In this document: positions 25,191 to 33,845 of the stretch, piece after piece
Layout: every line of letters begins with the position of its first letter
How positions within the stretch are numbered: the first letter of the stretch is position 1
NCBI RefSeq assembly: GCF_029964055.1
Contig: NZ_CP124836.1
Span: forward strand, 124,001-188,000
Direction: 5' to 3'
From: Arthrobacter sp. EM1
GTDB taxonomy: Bacteria > Actinomycetota > Actinomycetes > Actinomycetales > Micrococcaceae
DNA length: 64,000 bases
The notes under the pieces: model-generated
The model's input: the letters and a program-made list of their open reading frames with translations, nothing else
What the model was told of the DNA's origin: nothing
The model's database searches: none
Program-made: the position numbers and the translations under genes

Positions 25191-26228
25191 TCAGGAACGG
25201 ACGGATTCGAGTTCGTTGCCGATCCGGCGTTCCAGCTCCGGGACGCCAATGGTTTCCGAGCCGCCGTGCGCGCGCAGGAACAGCAGCGCCTCGAGCCGCA
25301 GTTGCCGCCACTCGCGCTCCGCATCCGGATTCGAGTTGTCCATGGCGCGGAAGATCTCTTTGTCGTAAAGGTTCGGTTCATTCAGCGAGCGCTGGCGGAC
25401 CTTGGCGTTGATCCGGGCCTTAAACGGGTCCGCCTCCATGGAATCGGGGGCGCGGAGGAACTTCTCGTAGACGGCTGCGCGTTCGGTCTCGCCGAGCTGG
25501 CGGCAAATGTAGCTGGACAGGGCCAGGGAAGCCTCCACCGAGGCCCAGCGGCCGCGGTTTCCGTCGAACGGCAGCACATTAAGCAGATCCGCAACGGCGA
25601 GCGCGTTGTCGGCGTCCTTGAGGACAATGAACAGTTCCTGGGCCAGGTCGCTGAGGTCTTTGAGGCAACTCCCCGACTTCGTGTTGATGCCCTTGGCGAG
25701 CCGTTCGCTCAGCAGCAGCACGCTCACCGAGCTTGGGTGCGCCTCTGCCACAGCTGCCACGACCGACTCGGGCGTTCCCTGCAGGGCAGGGATCAGCGCG
25801 AGGTCCTCGTCGCTGGGGCCACTCACCAGCGGTGGAACGGGCGGCAGCGGAGGGACCACGACGCCGGGGACGGCTCCGCTGGCTGCCTCCCCGGGATCGC
25901 TTGTGCCGCCTGCACCGGACTCCATGCCGCTGTCAGCCAGCGACGGTTCGACGAGCTGCAGGAGCGAGCCGGAATCCTCGGAGGCAGATTCTTCCGCTTC
26001 GGACGCGGACTCCAGAATCAGGACCGTGGAGGCTGCCGCAATCCGGAGACCGCCGCCTCCGGTGAGGGTCGCCAGGACCATGGCAGGCGTCCCGAAGTCG
26101 TCGTTTTCGACGTCCACACGCTGGATTTCGGCAGAGCGGGTGCCGTCGGGCAACAGCAGATGATCGCCGCTCTGCAACGAGCCAGCCTGCTGTTCAATGT
26201 AGTTCGGGGCGGCCGGTGGGTAAGTCAT
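25191..26228 (-). CDS. Hypothetical protein, acidic linker plus helical domain
   Basis: A 345-residue protein that I do not recognise with certainty. Residues 1-75 form a small beta-rich domain (AGSLQSGDHLLLPDGTRSAE, then VLATLTGGGGLRIAAASTVL). Residues 76-140 are an acidic, Ser/Gly/Pro-rich linker. Residues 140-345 are predicted mostly helical, with ALVVAEAH-like repeats and WASVEASLALSSYICRQLGE, similar to tetratricopeptide-type folds. It may correspond to an actinobacterial domain of unknown function. It is intracellular (no signal peptide). Codon use matches its neighbours, which supports its being real. Confidence 0.75.
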   Translation of the reverse strand: MTYPPAAPNYIEQQAGSLQSGDHLLLPDGTRSAEIQRVDVENDDFGTPAMVLATLTGGGGLRIAAASTVLILESASEAEESASEDSGSLLQLVEPSLADSGMESGAGGTSDPGEAASGAVPGVVVPPLPPVPPLVSGPSDEDLALIPALQGTPESVVAAVAEAHPSSVSVLLLSERLAKGINTKSGSCLKDLSDLAQELFIVLKDADNALAVADLLNVLPFDGNRGRWASVEASLALSSYICRQLGETERAAVYEKFLRAPDSMEADPFKARINAKVRQRSLNEPNLYDKEIFRAMDNSNPDAEREWRQLRLEALLFLRAHGGSETIGVPELERRIGNELESVRS

Positions 26229-26304
26229 CTGGAGTCCTTAAATTCTCTTGCGGTCCGCCCAACAGTCTACAAAGGCGCGGGGAAGTCTGGGACGCGGGCT
26301 CCGG

Positions 26305-26844
26305 TCAGTTCCCGACGCCGGCGAAAGCCAGGGCCTGGCGGATCAGGGCCCCGCGGCCGCCGCTGAATTCCAGCTGGACGTCCGAGCTCATGACTTCCTG
26401 CGGGGTCATCCAGGTCAGTTCCAGCGCGTCCTGCCGGGGGGAGCATTCACCGGTGACGGGGATGATGTAGGCCAGCGCCACCGCATGCTGGCGGTCGTCG
26501 GTGAATCCGGTGTGGGACGGGGACGGGAAGTACTCCGCCACAGTGAACGGCACCGGACTAATGGGTAGCTGTGGGAAGGCCAGCGGGCCGAGGTCCTTCT
26601 CCATGTGGCGCAGCAGGGCCGCGCGGATGGTCTCGCGGTAGAGCACCCGGCCCGACACCAGGGAGCGCACCATCGTGCCGTCCTCCTCGGCCTGCAGGAG
26701 GGTACCGACCTCGTTGACGAACCCCAACGGGTCCAGCCGGACCGGAACGGCCTCGACGTAGACCATGGGCAACCGTCCGCGCGCCTCGAACAAATCATCG
26801 TCGGAGAGCCAGCCGGGGTTCGGGTCAGGAGTGCGAACGTTCAT
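26305..26844 (-). CDS. Nudix-hydrolase-like protein (DUF4916 type)
   Basis: A 179-residue protein starting MNVRTPDPNPGWLSDDDLFE with the fold order of a Nudix protein. The canonical Nudix box GX5EX7REUXEEXGU is degenerate: the segment is LYRETIRAALLRHMEKDLG, which keeps the RE but lacks the two catalytic glutamates in their usual spacing. It may therefore not hydrolyse NDP-X substrates, or may use other residues. DUF4916-type proteins are common in actinobacteria with unknown function. It is flanked closely by a VOC protein upstream and a hypothetical protein downstream on the same strand. Confidence 0.82.
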   Translation of the reverse strand: MNVRTPDPNPGWLSDDDLFEARGRLPMVYVEAVPVRLDPLGFVNEVGTLLQAEEDGTMVRSLVSGRVLYRETIRAALLRHMEKDLGPLAFPQLPISPVPFTVAEYFPSPSHTGFTDDRQHAVALAYIIPVTGECSPRQDALELTWMTPQEVMSSDVQLEFSGGRGALIRQALAFAGVGN

Positions 26845-26887
26845 GGTTAAGTTCTACCCCATCCCCGCCCGAACACCGTGACGCAGC

Positions 26888-27649
26888 TCAGCTGGCGGGC
26901 ACCGATTCCGGTGGTTCGCCGGCCGGTGCCGCTGAAATCCAAAGCGGCGGGTGGGCGGCCCCACCGTCCGCATCGGGGTTGGCTGCATGCAGGGTGGGGA
27001 CGGCGGCTTCCTCGATGACCGCGGCCTCGTGTCCCGCCGCGATGAGGCGCTGGCGGAGGCCGTCAAAGTCACCGTCGTATTCGAAGCCCAGGCCGGCACG
27101 CCCGGCGCCGGTGCCTGCACCGACCATAAGGACCCCGCCGTTCTTTGCCGTGAATGCTTCGGATTCCACGGCGTCCGGGTCGCCCGGGGCCGGGCGGGGC
27201 CGGGCGCCGATGTCACGCAGCGTTTGAGCCGCCGTGACGGCGTCTTCGGAGAACCAGACTTCGACGACGGCGATCCCCGGGTCCGCGTCCGCTGGTTCCA
27301 CCCAGCTGCCGTCGGCGGCGCGCGTGGCCGGGTCGGCGAGGAAAGTGAATCCGTCCGCGGCGGTGACGCGGCAGGAAGGGCCGTGGTCCGCGTCGATGAG
27401 TTCCGCGGTGGTGCCGGCCTCCTTGGTCCGCCGGGCGAATTCCTTCAGATCGCCTACTTCGACGCCGAAGGATGTAGTGCCGTCCTCAGCCGCGCCCTGC
27501 TCGACGAAGTGTAGGGCGAGGCGGCCGGAGCCGGCGTCGAACTCCCGCCAGGTGGGCTCGTCGACGGTCTTGACCATGCCCAGGGCGGTGAGCAACCGCT
27601 CCCATTCATCAAGACGGGAGGTGAAATGGATCGGGCGGACGCGCAGCAT
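26888..27649 (-). CDS. VOC family (glyoxalase/bleomycin-resistance fold) protein
   Basis: A 253-residue protein with two glyoxalase-like modules. The first starts at MLRVRPIHFTSRLDEWERLL, and the second at about residue 135 (PGIAVVEVWFSEDAVTAAQT). Each has the beta-alpha-beta-beta-beta pattern of the vicinal oxygen chelate superfamily. Metal ligands are not evident from sequence alone, so it may be non-catalytic. The ATG at 27649 is preceded by GAGGAGCAACG, which decides it over an upstream in-frame ATG at 27745. It is divergent from the YdeI-like gene. Confidence 0.85.
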   Translation of the reverse strand: MLRVRPIHFTSRLDEWERLLTALGMVKTVDEPTWREFDAGSGRLALHFVEQGAAEDGTTSFGVEVGDLKEFARRTKEAGTTAELIDADHGPSCRVTAADGFTFLADPATRAADGSWVEPADADPGIAVVEVWFSEDAVTAAQTLRDIGARPRPAPGDPDAVESEAFTAKNGGVLMVGAGTGAGRAGLGFEYDGDFDGLRQRLIAAGHEAAVIEEAAVPTLHAANPDADGGAAHPPLWISAAPAGEPPESVPAS

Positions 27650-27743
27650 CGTTGCTCCTCTGGGTGTGATGGATTCCAGCTGACAGGGATATCGTCCCAC
27701 CAAAGCAACCCCTGTTGTCAGAGTCGCGGGGCACAATGGTGCC

Positions 27744-28343
27744 ATGGTTGCTGAACTTGAGGAACTGCTGGTCCGGGATGCTGCCCAGTGGCGCGCCTGG
27801 CTGGAGGAACACCACGCGGGAAGCCCCGGCGTGTGGCTGGTGCTGCATAAAAAAGGCGGGACGGTTACGGAACTCGACTATGAGGCCGCACTGCAGGAAG
27901 CCCTCTGTTTCGGCTGGATTGACGGACAGGCCCGGCGCCGCGACGGGGAGAGTTCCTTTCAGCGGATGACCCGCCGGCGGCCGAGAAGTGTGTGGTCGGC
28001 CCGGAACGTGGAGCGGATCGGCCGCCTTGAAGCGGCGGGCAGGATGGCTCCTGCCGGGCGTGCCGCCGTCGAAAGCGCCAAGGCTGACGGACGCTGGGAG
28101 GCTGCCTACGACGGGGCGGCTTCGGCGCAAGTGCCCCCGGACCTTGCCGCAGCCATTGCCGCCGAGCCGCGGGCACAGGCAATGTTCGACGTCCTGACCT
28201 CCGTGAACAGGTACGCCCTGATCTACCGGACCAACGCGGTCAAGCAGGCAGCCACCCGGGAGCGTAAGATCGCGGCTTTCGTCGAAATGCTCGCCCGGCA
28301 TGAAACCCCGTATCCGCAGACCAAACGGCCAGCTGTCCCCTAG
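27744..28343 (+). CDS. YdeI/OmpD-associated family protein
   Basis: A 199-residue protein containing the characteristic N-terminal stretch WRAWLEEHHAGSPGVWLVLH, then the EALCFGWIDGQARRRD motif and, near the C-terminus, VNRYALIYRTNAVKQAAT with a final KRPAVP-type tail. This is the YdeI/OmdA family (bacteriocin-protection/OmpD-associated), whose biochemical role is poorly defined. It is cytosolic. The gene is a single transcription unit facing away from the VOC gene. Confidence 0.88.
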   Translation: MVAELEELLVRDAAQWRAWLEEHHAGSPGVWLVLHKKGGTVTELDYEAALQEALCFGWIDGQARRRDGESSFQRMTRRRPRSVWSARNVERIGRLEAAGRMAPAGRAAVESAKADGRWEAAYDGAASAQVPPDLAAAIAAEPRAQAMFDVLTSVNRYALIYRTNAVKQAATRERKIAAFVEMLARHETPYPQTKRPAVP

Positions 28344-28398
28344 GGATTTCCCAGCGGGCATCCGGCCTGCCGGGAGCTTCGACTGGAACAATAGCCCA

Positions 28399-29139
28399 AT
28401 GCCCGTTGCCCAGCGCGAACCGCGCACCCCTGATGTGCGGCTGGTGCGATCCCAGCGCGCGGTGTTTTTTGGCGCGGCAGCCTTGTTGGTGGCCGGAGAA
28501 ACCATATTTTGGCTGACGCTGGCGGCGGTCCGGGCGAACGGGGGGCCCGCGGCCCTGGACGGGACCGTCCATGACGGCCTGGTGGCGTCGCGTACTTCCC
28601 TCGCTACTTCCGCGCTGGCGGCCGTGACCACAGTGACGTCGCCGCTGTGGATGACTGTGATCGGCGTGGTCCTGGCGGTGGCGTGGTATGTGCGGAAACG
28701 CGAACTCTGGCGTCCGGCCCTGCTGATCGGTGCCATGGCAGCGACATTCGGGCTGTCGACATTCATCAAGCACCAGGTCAACCGGGCCCGGCCGCCGGCC
28801 GGCGACTTCCTGCTGGGACCGGACGACGCGTTTTCCTTCCCCTCTGGCCATACCTTGGGTGCGGGCGTCTTTTTCCTGGTGCTGGCCTACCTGCTGGCGT
28901 CCCGCAGCCGGAAGACGTCGACGGCGGTGCTCGGCTTTGCCGCCGCGGCCGCCGGCACCCTGGTGGTGGCATTCAGCCGGATCTACCTGGGCTACCACTG
29001 GCTGACCGATGTCATCGCATCCCTGGGCCTGGCTGTCGCCGTCGTCGGGGTCGTGATCCTGGTGGACGGACTCCGTGAGGCCCGGCGGGCGCTCCCCGGG
29101 ACACCCGCAGCGCCGTCCGGGGCGGGCGGAACGTCCTAG
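28399..29139 (+). CDS. PAP2-family phosphatase (membrane)
   Basis: A 246-residue integral-membrane protein with about six helices. All three PAP2 signature blocks are present: KHQVNRARPPAGD (block 1), PSGHTLGAG (block 2, with the proton donor His) and SRIYLGYHWLTD (block 3, with the nucleophile His and its supporting Asp). The active site should face the outside of the membrane. Such proteins dephosphorylate undecaprenyl-PP or phosphatidate-type lipids. The start at 28399 (MPVAQREPRT) gives a normal N-terminal tail. Its TAG stop shares the bases CTAG with the stop of the convergent debranching-type gene. Confidence 0.9.
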   Translation: MPVAQREPRTPDVRLVRSQRAVFFGAAALLVAGETIFWLTLAAVRANGGPAALDGTVHDGLVASRTSLATSALAAVTTVTSPLWMTVIGVVLAVAWYVRKRELWRPALLIGAMAATFGLSTFIKHQVNRARPPAGDFLLGPDDAFSFPSGHTLGAGVFFLVLAYLLASRSRKTSTAVLGFAAAAAGTLVVAFSRIYLGYHWLTDVIASLGLAVAVVGVVILVDGLREARRALPGTPAAPSGAGGTS

Positions 29140-31043
29140 AAGTGCACGCCCATGGCCTGCGCGACCACAACTGCAGCGGCCGAGGACCAGGCCTGCGGGT
29201 GGCACGACGCCGGATAGGGCACCGCTTGGCCGGCCTCGTCGGCAGTGATGCCGGCGAACAGTTCCGGCAGCCGGTCACCGAAGGAGCCGGACGCGGCCAG
29301 CAGGCCTTCGGCGAGGATCCTGGCCTCGGCCGGCATTCCCTCGGCGAGCAGGCCCCGGACCGCGATCGCGGTGTCGTGGCTCCAGACCGAACCGCAGTGG
29401 TAGCTGAACGGCCAGAAGCCGGCCGCGCGCCGCGAAATCGTGTGCACGCCGAAGCCGGAGAACAACTCCGGACTCAGCAGCCGGTCGGCCACGAGCCTGG
29501 CTTCGGAGGCGTCCAGGAGCCCGGTGCCGAGCAGATGCCCCATATTGGAGCCCGGAACATCCAGCGGATCACCGTTCCCGTCGAGGGCCATGGCAGGGAA
29601 GGTCCCGCCGTCGTCCTGGACCCAGAAGCGCGCGCGGAAGTTCTGTTGCAGGGCTTTGGCGAAGTCCCGCAGCTCCTGGCCGCCGGGTTCGCCATAGGCG
29701 TCGAAGAGGGCGGCGGTGTCCACCGCGGCTTGATAGGCGTAGCCCTGCACCTCGGAGAGCGCGATCGGGCCCTCGGCCAGGCGGCCGTCGCGGAACTGCA
29801 TGGCGTCCGCCGAGTCCTTCCAGCCCTGGTTGCTGAGACCGTGGCCGGTCTCGTCCTGATAGCTCAGGAACCCGCTGTTGACGCTTCCGGGCGCACCGCC
29901 GGCTGCCAGTAGCCATTGCACTGCGCGGGCCGCGTTGGGCAGGAGCGAGCGGACGGCGGCGTCATCCAGCCCGGCCCGGCCAAGTTCGGCCAACAGGCAC
30001 AGCCAGAGCGGGGTGGCGTCCACAGTGCCGTAGTACACCGGGGGCAGGCGGAGGCCCTGGCTCTCCAGCAGCAATTCCTTGGACCGGAGCTCGTGCAGGA
30101 TTTTGCCGGGCTCCTCCGCGGCGGCCGGATCGTGCCGGGTGCCTTGGAACGCGGCCAGTGTGCGCAGCGTTCCGGCGGCGAGTCCGGCGTCCAGCGGCAG
30201 AAGCAGCCGCGCGGCCCACAGCGAGTCGCGTCCGAACAAGGTGAAATACCAGGGTGCCCCGGCGGCGGCGAACGGTGCGTCGGGCAACTTGCGGGTGGCC
30301 AGGCGGAGCCCGGCGAGTTCATCGATGGCGTTGTCCAGCAGCTTGCCGAGGGCGCCGGCCGGTTCGGCGCGTACCCGGTGCGGGGCGGGCGTCCTGGCCG
30401 CCACCACGGTGTCTTCGCTGTCAGCCAGCATGGCCTGCCACTCCACCTCGAACGGCGATCCCCGGCCGGCCGTGCCGCGCCAGAGGAGCCGTTCGCCCGC
30501 GGCGACGCTGCCGGGGGCGGCGACGGTCAGGGTCCGCCCGCCGTCGCGCCAGCGCAGCGTGGAGTCATCAGCGGAGAACGGGCCGGAGGGCTCCCTGAAG
30601 CGGCTCAGGCGGATGGCGGCCATGTCGGTGAAGTCCGCGGCGAGCTGGATTTCGATCTCCACGTCAAGCGACTCGAGGGAGGTGGCCAGACGGAGGGAAT
30701 GCCGGACGGCGCCGGGCGTCACCGTCCAGGTCTGCAGAAGCTCCACGGCGGGGTCCTCGGAGGACCCCGGGATGCCGCGGACCAGCCCACGCACCCGCAG
30801 CACACCGCCGGCCGCCGCCTCGATCGTGGCGGGCTCCGGCTCAAGGCCGTTCACACGCACCTCCGCACGGCACAGCATCCGCGTGTCGCCGTGCAGCAGG
30901 CCGGTAAACCAGCCCTCGCCTGCGGCGCCGGAAGCTTCCGCGCCACCGCCGCGGCCCGAGAGCCGGCCCTCGGCATCGAGCCACAACTGGGTGGGGGCGG
31001 CAACGGAGCAGTGCTGGCGGTGGAGTGCTGGCTGAACTGTCAT
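29136..31043 (-). CDS. Glycogen-debranching-type amylo-alpha-1,6-glucosidase
   Basis: A 635-residue protein. The N-terminal 200 residues form the beta-sandwich glycogen-debranching N-terminal domain (STPTQLWLD-type start, GEGWFTGLLHGDTRMLCRA, then LLQTWTVTPGAVRHSLRLA). The rest is an (alpha/alpha)6 barrel with GAPWYFTLFGRDSLWAARLL, SGFLSYQDETGHGLSNQGWK, DSADAMQFRDG and a late SVWSHDTAIAVRGLL. These are motifs of GH-type amylo-1,6-glucosidases and bacterial homologues. It would act on alpha-glucans inside the cell. It lies only 30 bases behind the iron-ABC ATPase and may be cotranscribed with it, which is unexpected. Confidence 0.87.
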   Translation of the reverse strand: MTVQPALHRQHCSVAAPTQLWLDAEGRLSGRGGGAEASGAAGEGWFTGLLHGDTRMLCRAEVRVNGLEPEPATIEAAAGGVLRVRGLVRGIPGSSEDPAVELLQTWTVTPGAVRHSLRLATSLESLDVEIEIQLAADFTDMAAIRLSRFREPSGPFSADDSTLRWRDGGRTLTVAAPGSVAAGERLLWRGTAGRGSPFEVEWQAMLADSEDTVVAARTPAPHRVRAEPAGALGKLLDNAIDELAGLRLATRKLPDAPFAAAGAPWYFTLFGRDSLWAARLLLPLDAGLAAGTLRTLAAFQGTRHDPAAAEEPGKILHELRSKELLLESQGLRLPPVYYGTVDATPLWLCLLAELGRAGLDDAAVRSLLPNAARAVQWLLAAGGAPGSVNSGFLSYQDETGHGLSNQGWKDSADAMQFRDGRLAEGPIALSEVQGYAYQAAVDTAALFDAYGEPGGQELRDFAKALQQNFRARFWVQDDGGTFPAMALDGNGDPLDVPGSNMGHLLGTGLLDASEARLVADRLLSPELFSGFGVHTISRRAAGFWPFSYHCGSVWSHDTAIAVRGLLAEGMPAEARILAEGLLAASGSFGDRLPELFAGITADEAGQAVPYPASCHPQAWSSAAAVVVAQAMGVHF

Positions 31044-31073
31044 GCGCCCACCCTATGCCTGGATCCCCGACGG

Positions 31074-32252
31074 CTATGCCTGCGGCAGGTCCTCCATCGG
31101 GAAAGCCACGGCTTCGCCCACAACGCGCAGACACAGCTCGGTGCCCGGCCGGGCGATGGAGGCGTTCCAGTGCCGGATGGTGATGATCTCGCCGCCGCCG
31201 GGGTAGCGGTGGTCTGCCATGGCCCCTTCACTGAGGACGGGAGGGGCGGCGAGCTTAAGCCGGACAGTGGTTTCCGGCCCGAAGTAATCGGTGTCCACCA
31301 CAACACCGCGGATGGGGCCGTCTTCGGCGATCCGGATCTGCTCAGGGCGCAGCATCAGCTGGACCCGGCCCTGGGCCGGGGGCCGGCGGACCGGGATGCC
31401 GCCCAGTGAGCAGGTGGCGAGGGAGCCTTCCATCCAGGCATCGAGGATCACGGCGTCGCCCAGGAACTCGGCGGTGGCCCGGTCCGCGGGGCGGGTATAA
31501 ACGATAAACGGGTTGCCGATCTGTGCCAGCCGTCCGCCGCGCATCACCGCCACCTGGTCCGCAAAGGAAAGTGCCTCGCCCTGGTCGTGGGTGACCAGGA
31601 TGGTGGTGACCCCGGCGTCCTGGAGTACTTTGCCCACCGCCCTGCGGGTGGCTACCCGCAGCCCTGCGTCCAGGGCCGAGAACGGCTCGTCCAGGAGCAT
31701 CAGTTCCGGTTCGCGGGCGAGCGCACGGGCCAGGGCCACACGCTGCTGCTGGCCGCCGGAGAGCTGGTGCGGGCGCCGTTTGGCCATGGCCGGGTCCAGC
31801 GAGACCATCTCCAGGAGTTCGGCCACCCGGTCCTTCAGTGCCCGGCGGCCGCCGGGAAGTTTGGTGGTATCGAGGCCGAAGGAGATGTTCTGCCCGACGC
31901 TCAGGTGCGGGAACAGGGCTCCGTCCTGCGCCACGTAGCCGACGTGGCGCTTATGTGCCGGGACCCAGACGCCGCCGCCGCCGGCCACCTTGGTGCCGTT
32001 GAGTGAAATGCTGCCGGTGTCCGGGTGTTCAAAACCGGCAATCAGCCGCAGCAGCGTGGTCTTGCCGGAACCGGACGGGCCCACGATCGCCGTTGTGCCG
32101 CCCCTGGCCACCGAGAGGTTGACGCCCTTGAGGACCGCCTGGGTCCCGAAATCCTTTGTGACGGCGTCGATCTGCAGGTGGTTGTTGGTGCTGGTGGCCA
32201 CGGACGCGGCGATCCGCGGTGCCGGGAGCCGGGAAGGGCTGTACTGGGTCAC
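31074..32252 (-). CDS. Iron(III) ABC transporter ATP-binding protein (FbpC-type)
   Basis: A 392-residue ATPase. Motifs are Walker A GPSGSGKTT (residues 59-66), signature LSGGQQQR (164-171), Walker B ELMLLDEP (183-190), and a switch His in LVTHDQGEAL. Residues 290-390 form a TOBE-type regulatory domain (RVQLMLRPEQIRI, then GPETTVRLKLAAPP). The GTG start overlaps the stop of the permease gene by 4 bases (GTGA). It energises the importer made of the adjacent permease and binding protein. The order binding protein-permease-ATPase and the iron box upstream support a ferric-iron substrate. Confidence 0.93.
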   Translation of the reverse strand: MTQYSPSRLPAPRIAASVATSTNNHLQIDAVTKDFGTQAVLKGVNLSVARGGTTAIVGPSGSGKTTLLRLIAGFEHPDTGSISLNGTKVAGGGGVWVPAHKRHVGYVAQDGALFPHLSVGQNISFGLDTTKLPGGRRALKDRVAELLEMVSLDPAMAKRRPHQLSGGQQQRVALARALAREPELMLLDEPFSALDAGLRVATRRAVGKVLQDAGVTTILVTHDQGEALSFADQVAVMRGGRLAQIGNPFIVYTRPADRATAEFLGDAVILDAWMEGSLATCSLGGIPVRRPPAQGRVQLMLRPEQIRIAEDGPIRGVVVDTDYFGPETTVRLKLAAPPVLSEGAMADHRYPGGGEIITIRHWNASIARPGTELCLRVVGEAVAFPMEDLPQA

Positions 32253-33841
32253 TGTCCCGCTGCTTTCTTGGACTGCTGGAAGAGGAGGTAGGTCATCGGC
32301 GCGGACAAAAGAATCATCAGCAACGCGTATGGCGCCGCCCCGGCGTAGTCGATTTCGCTGCTCTTGCTCCAGAACTCCGTTGCCAGGGTCCGGGTGCCGT
32401 TGGGGGAGAGCAGCAGCGTCGCCGTCAGTTCATTGACGATTGCCAGGAACACCAGCGCGGCGCCACCGGCGGCGGCCGGGGCCGTGAGCCGGAGTGTCAC
32501 GCGCAGGAACGCCAGCAACGGCGGTTTGCCGAGCGCCTGGGCGGCCTCGTCGAGTTCCTTGGGCGCCTGCGCCAGGCCGGAACGGATGTTCACCAGGGAG
32601 CGCGGCAGGAACAACAACACGTAGGCCGCGATCAGCAGCGATGAGGTTTGGTAGAGGCTGGGCGCAGCCTTGATGCTGACGGTCACGAAGGCCAGGCCCA
32701 CCACGATCCCGGGCATGGAACTGGTGATGTAGTTGGACAGCTCCAGGGCCTTGCTGAACCAGCCGGGGTGCCGCACTGCCAGGTAGGCCATCGGGAACGC
32801 GACAACTGTGGTGGCCAGGGCGCCGGCGAGGCCGTACATCAGGGTCAGCAGCAGGGCCGGAAGGAATTCGTCTGCGGCCCAGATGCCCGGCCCGCCGGCG
32901 ACGATCCAGCGCAGCACGAACGTCAGCGGAAGTCCGAAGGCCAGGGCGGTGAGCGCAACCAGGAACAGCTGGGCGGGCAGCTGGTAAGCACGAAGCGGAA
33001 GCCGCAGGGCGCGCGCCTGGGCCCCGGAACCGATCCTGGCGTACCGGGCGCTGCCTCGGCTGCGCACTTCAACCAGCAGCAGGATCAGGCACAGGAACAC
33101 CAGGACGCTGGCCAGCATGTTCCCTGCGGTGCCGTTGAAGGTCGACTGGTACTGCACCATGATCGCTGTGGTGAAGGTGTCGAAACGGATCATCGCGAAC
33201 GCCCCGTATTCGGCCAGCAGGTGCAGGGATACCAGAAGCGCGCCCCCGGTCATCGCGATGCGCAGCTGCGGCAGGACCACACGGAAGAAGGCCCGCCAGG
33301 CGCCCAGGCCCAGGGACGCGGCCGATTGTTCGATGGCAGGGTCCAGCCGGCTGAGGGTCGCGGCGGCCGGAATGTAAACGAGCGGAAAATACGACAGGGT
33401 CGCGATCAGCACGCCGGACCACAGACCCTCAAGCGACGGCACCGCGGAGACCCAGGCATAGCTGTTGACAAACGCCGGGATGGCCAGCGGGGCAGCGAGC
33501 AGCACGGCCCACCATCTGTGGCCCTTAAGGTGCGTGCGTTCCACCAGCCAGGCTCCGCCCACGCCGAGGATGAGGCACAGCGGCACGGTGATCAGCATCA
33601 GGAGCACGGTGTTGAGCAGCAGCGTACCGACGCGTGCCCGGAAGATCAGCTCCACGGCTGTGTCCCAGCCGGTGGCCACCGTCATAACAATGACGTAGCC
33701 CAGCGGAATCAGCGCGAATAGGGCAATCAGGACGGCCAGGACCGCAATAACAGAAACGCCGAAAGGCGGGCGGGGGCGTTTGCCCCGGCCCGCCGTCGGT
33801 GTGCTCCCGGATGTTTCGGGCGCCGCCAGCTTGGTTGCCAC
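32249..33841 (-). CDS. Iron ABC transporter permease (FbpB-type, fused)
   Basis: A 530-residue membrane protein with about 12 helices, corresponding to two fused MetI-like permease halves as in FbpB/SfuB. Two EAA-type loops are visible: AASLGLGAWRAFFRVVLPQL in the first half and AQALGKPPLLAFLRVTLRL in the second. The N-terminus carries a Pro/Arg-rich cytoplasmic tail. It forms the pore for the iron supplied by the binding protein. Five bases separate its start from the binding-protein stop. Confidence 0.94.
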   Translation of the reverse strand: MATKLAAPETSGSTPTAGRGKRPRPPFGVSVIAVLAVLIALFALIPLGYVIVMTVATGWDTAVELIFRARVGTLLLNTVLLMLITVPLCLILGVGGAWLVERTHLKGHRWWAVLLAAPLAIPAFVNSYAWVSAVPSLEGLWSGVLIATLSYFPLVYIPAAATLSRLDPAIEQSAASLGLGAWRAFFRVVLPQLRIAMTGGALLVSLHLLAEYGAFAMIRFDTFTTAIMVQYQSTFNGTAGNMLASVLVFLCLILLLVEVRSRGSARYARIGSGAQARALRLPLRAYQLPAQLFLVALTALAFGLPLTFVLRWIVAGGPGIWAADEFLPALLLTLMYGLAGALATTVVAFPMAYLAVRHPGWFSKALELSNYITSSMPGIVVGLAFVTVSIKAAPSLYQTSSLLIAAYVLLFLPRSLVNIRSGLAQAPKELDEAAQALGKPPLLAFLRVTLRLTAPAAAGGAALVFLAIVNELTATLLLSPNGTRTLATEFWSKSSEIDYAGAAPYALLMILLSAPMTYLLFQQSKKAAGQ

Positions 33842-33845
33842 GAAG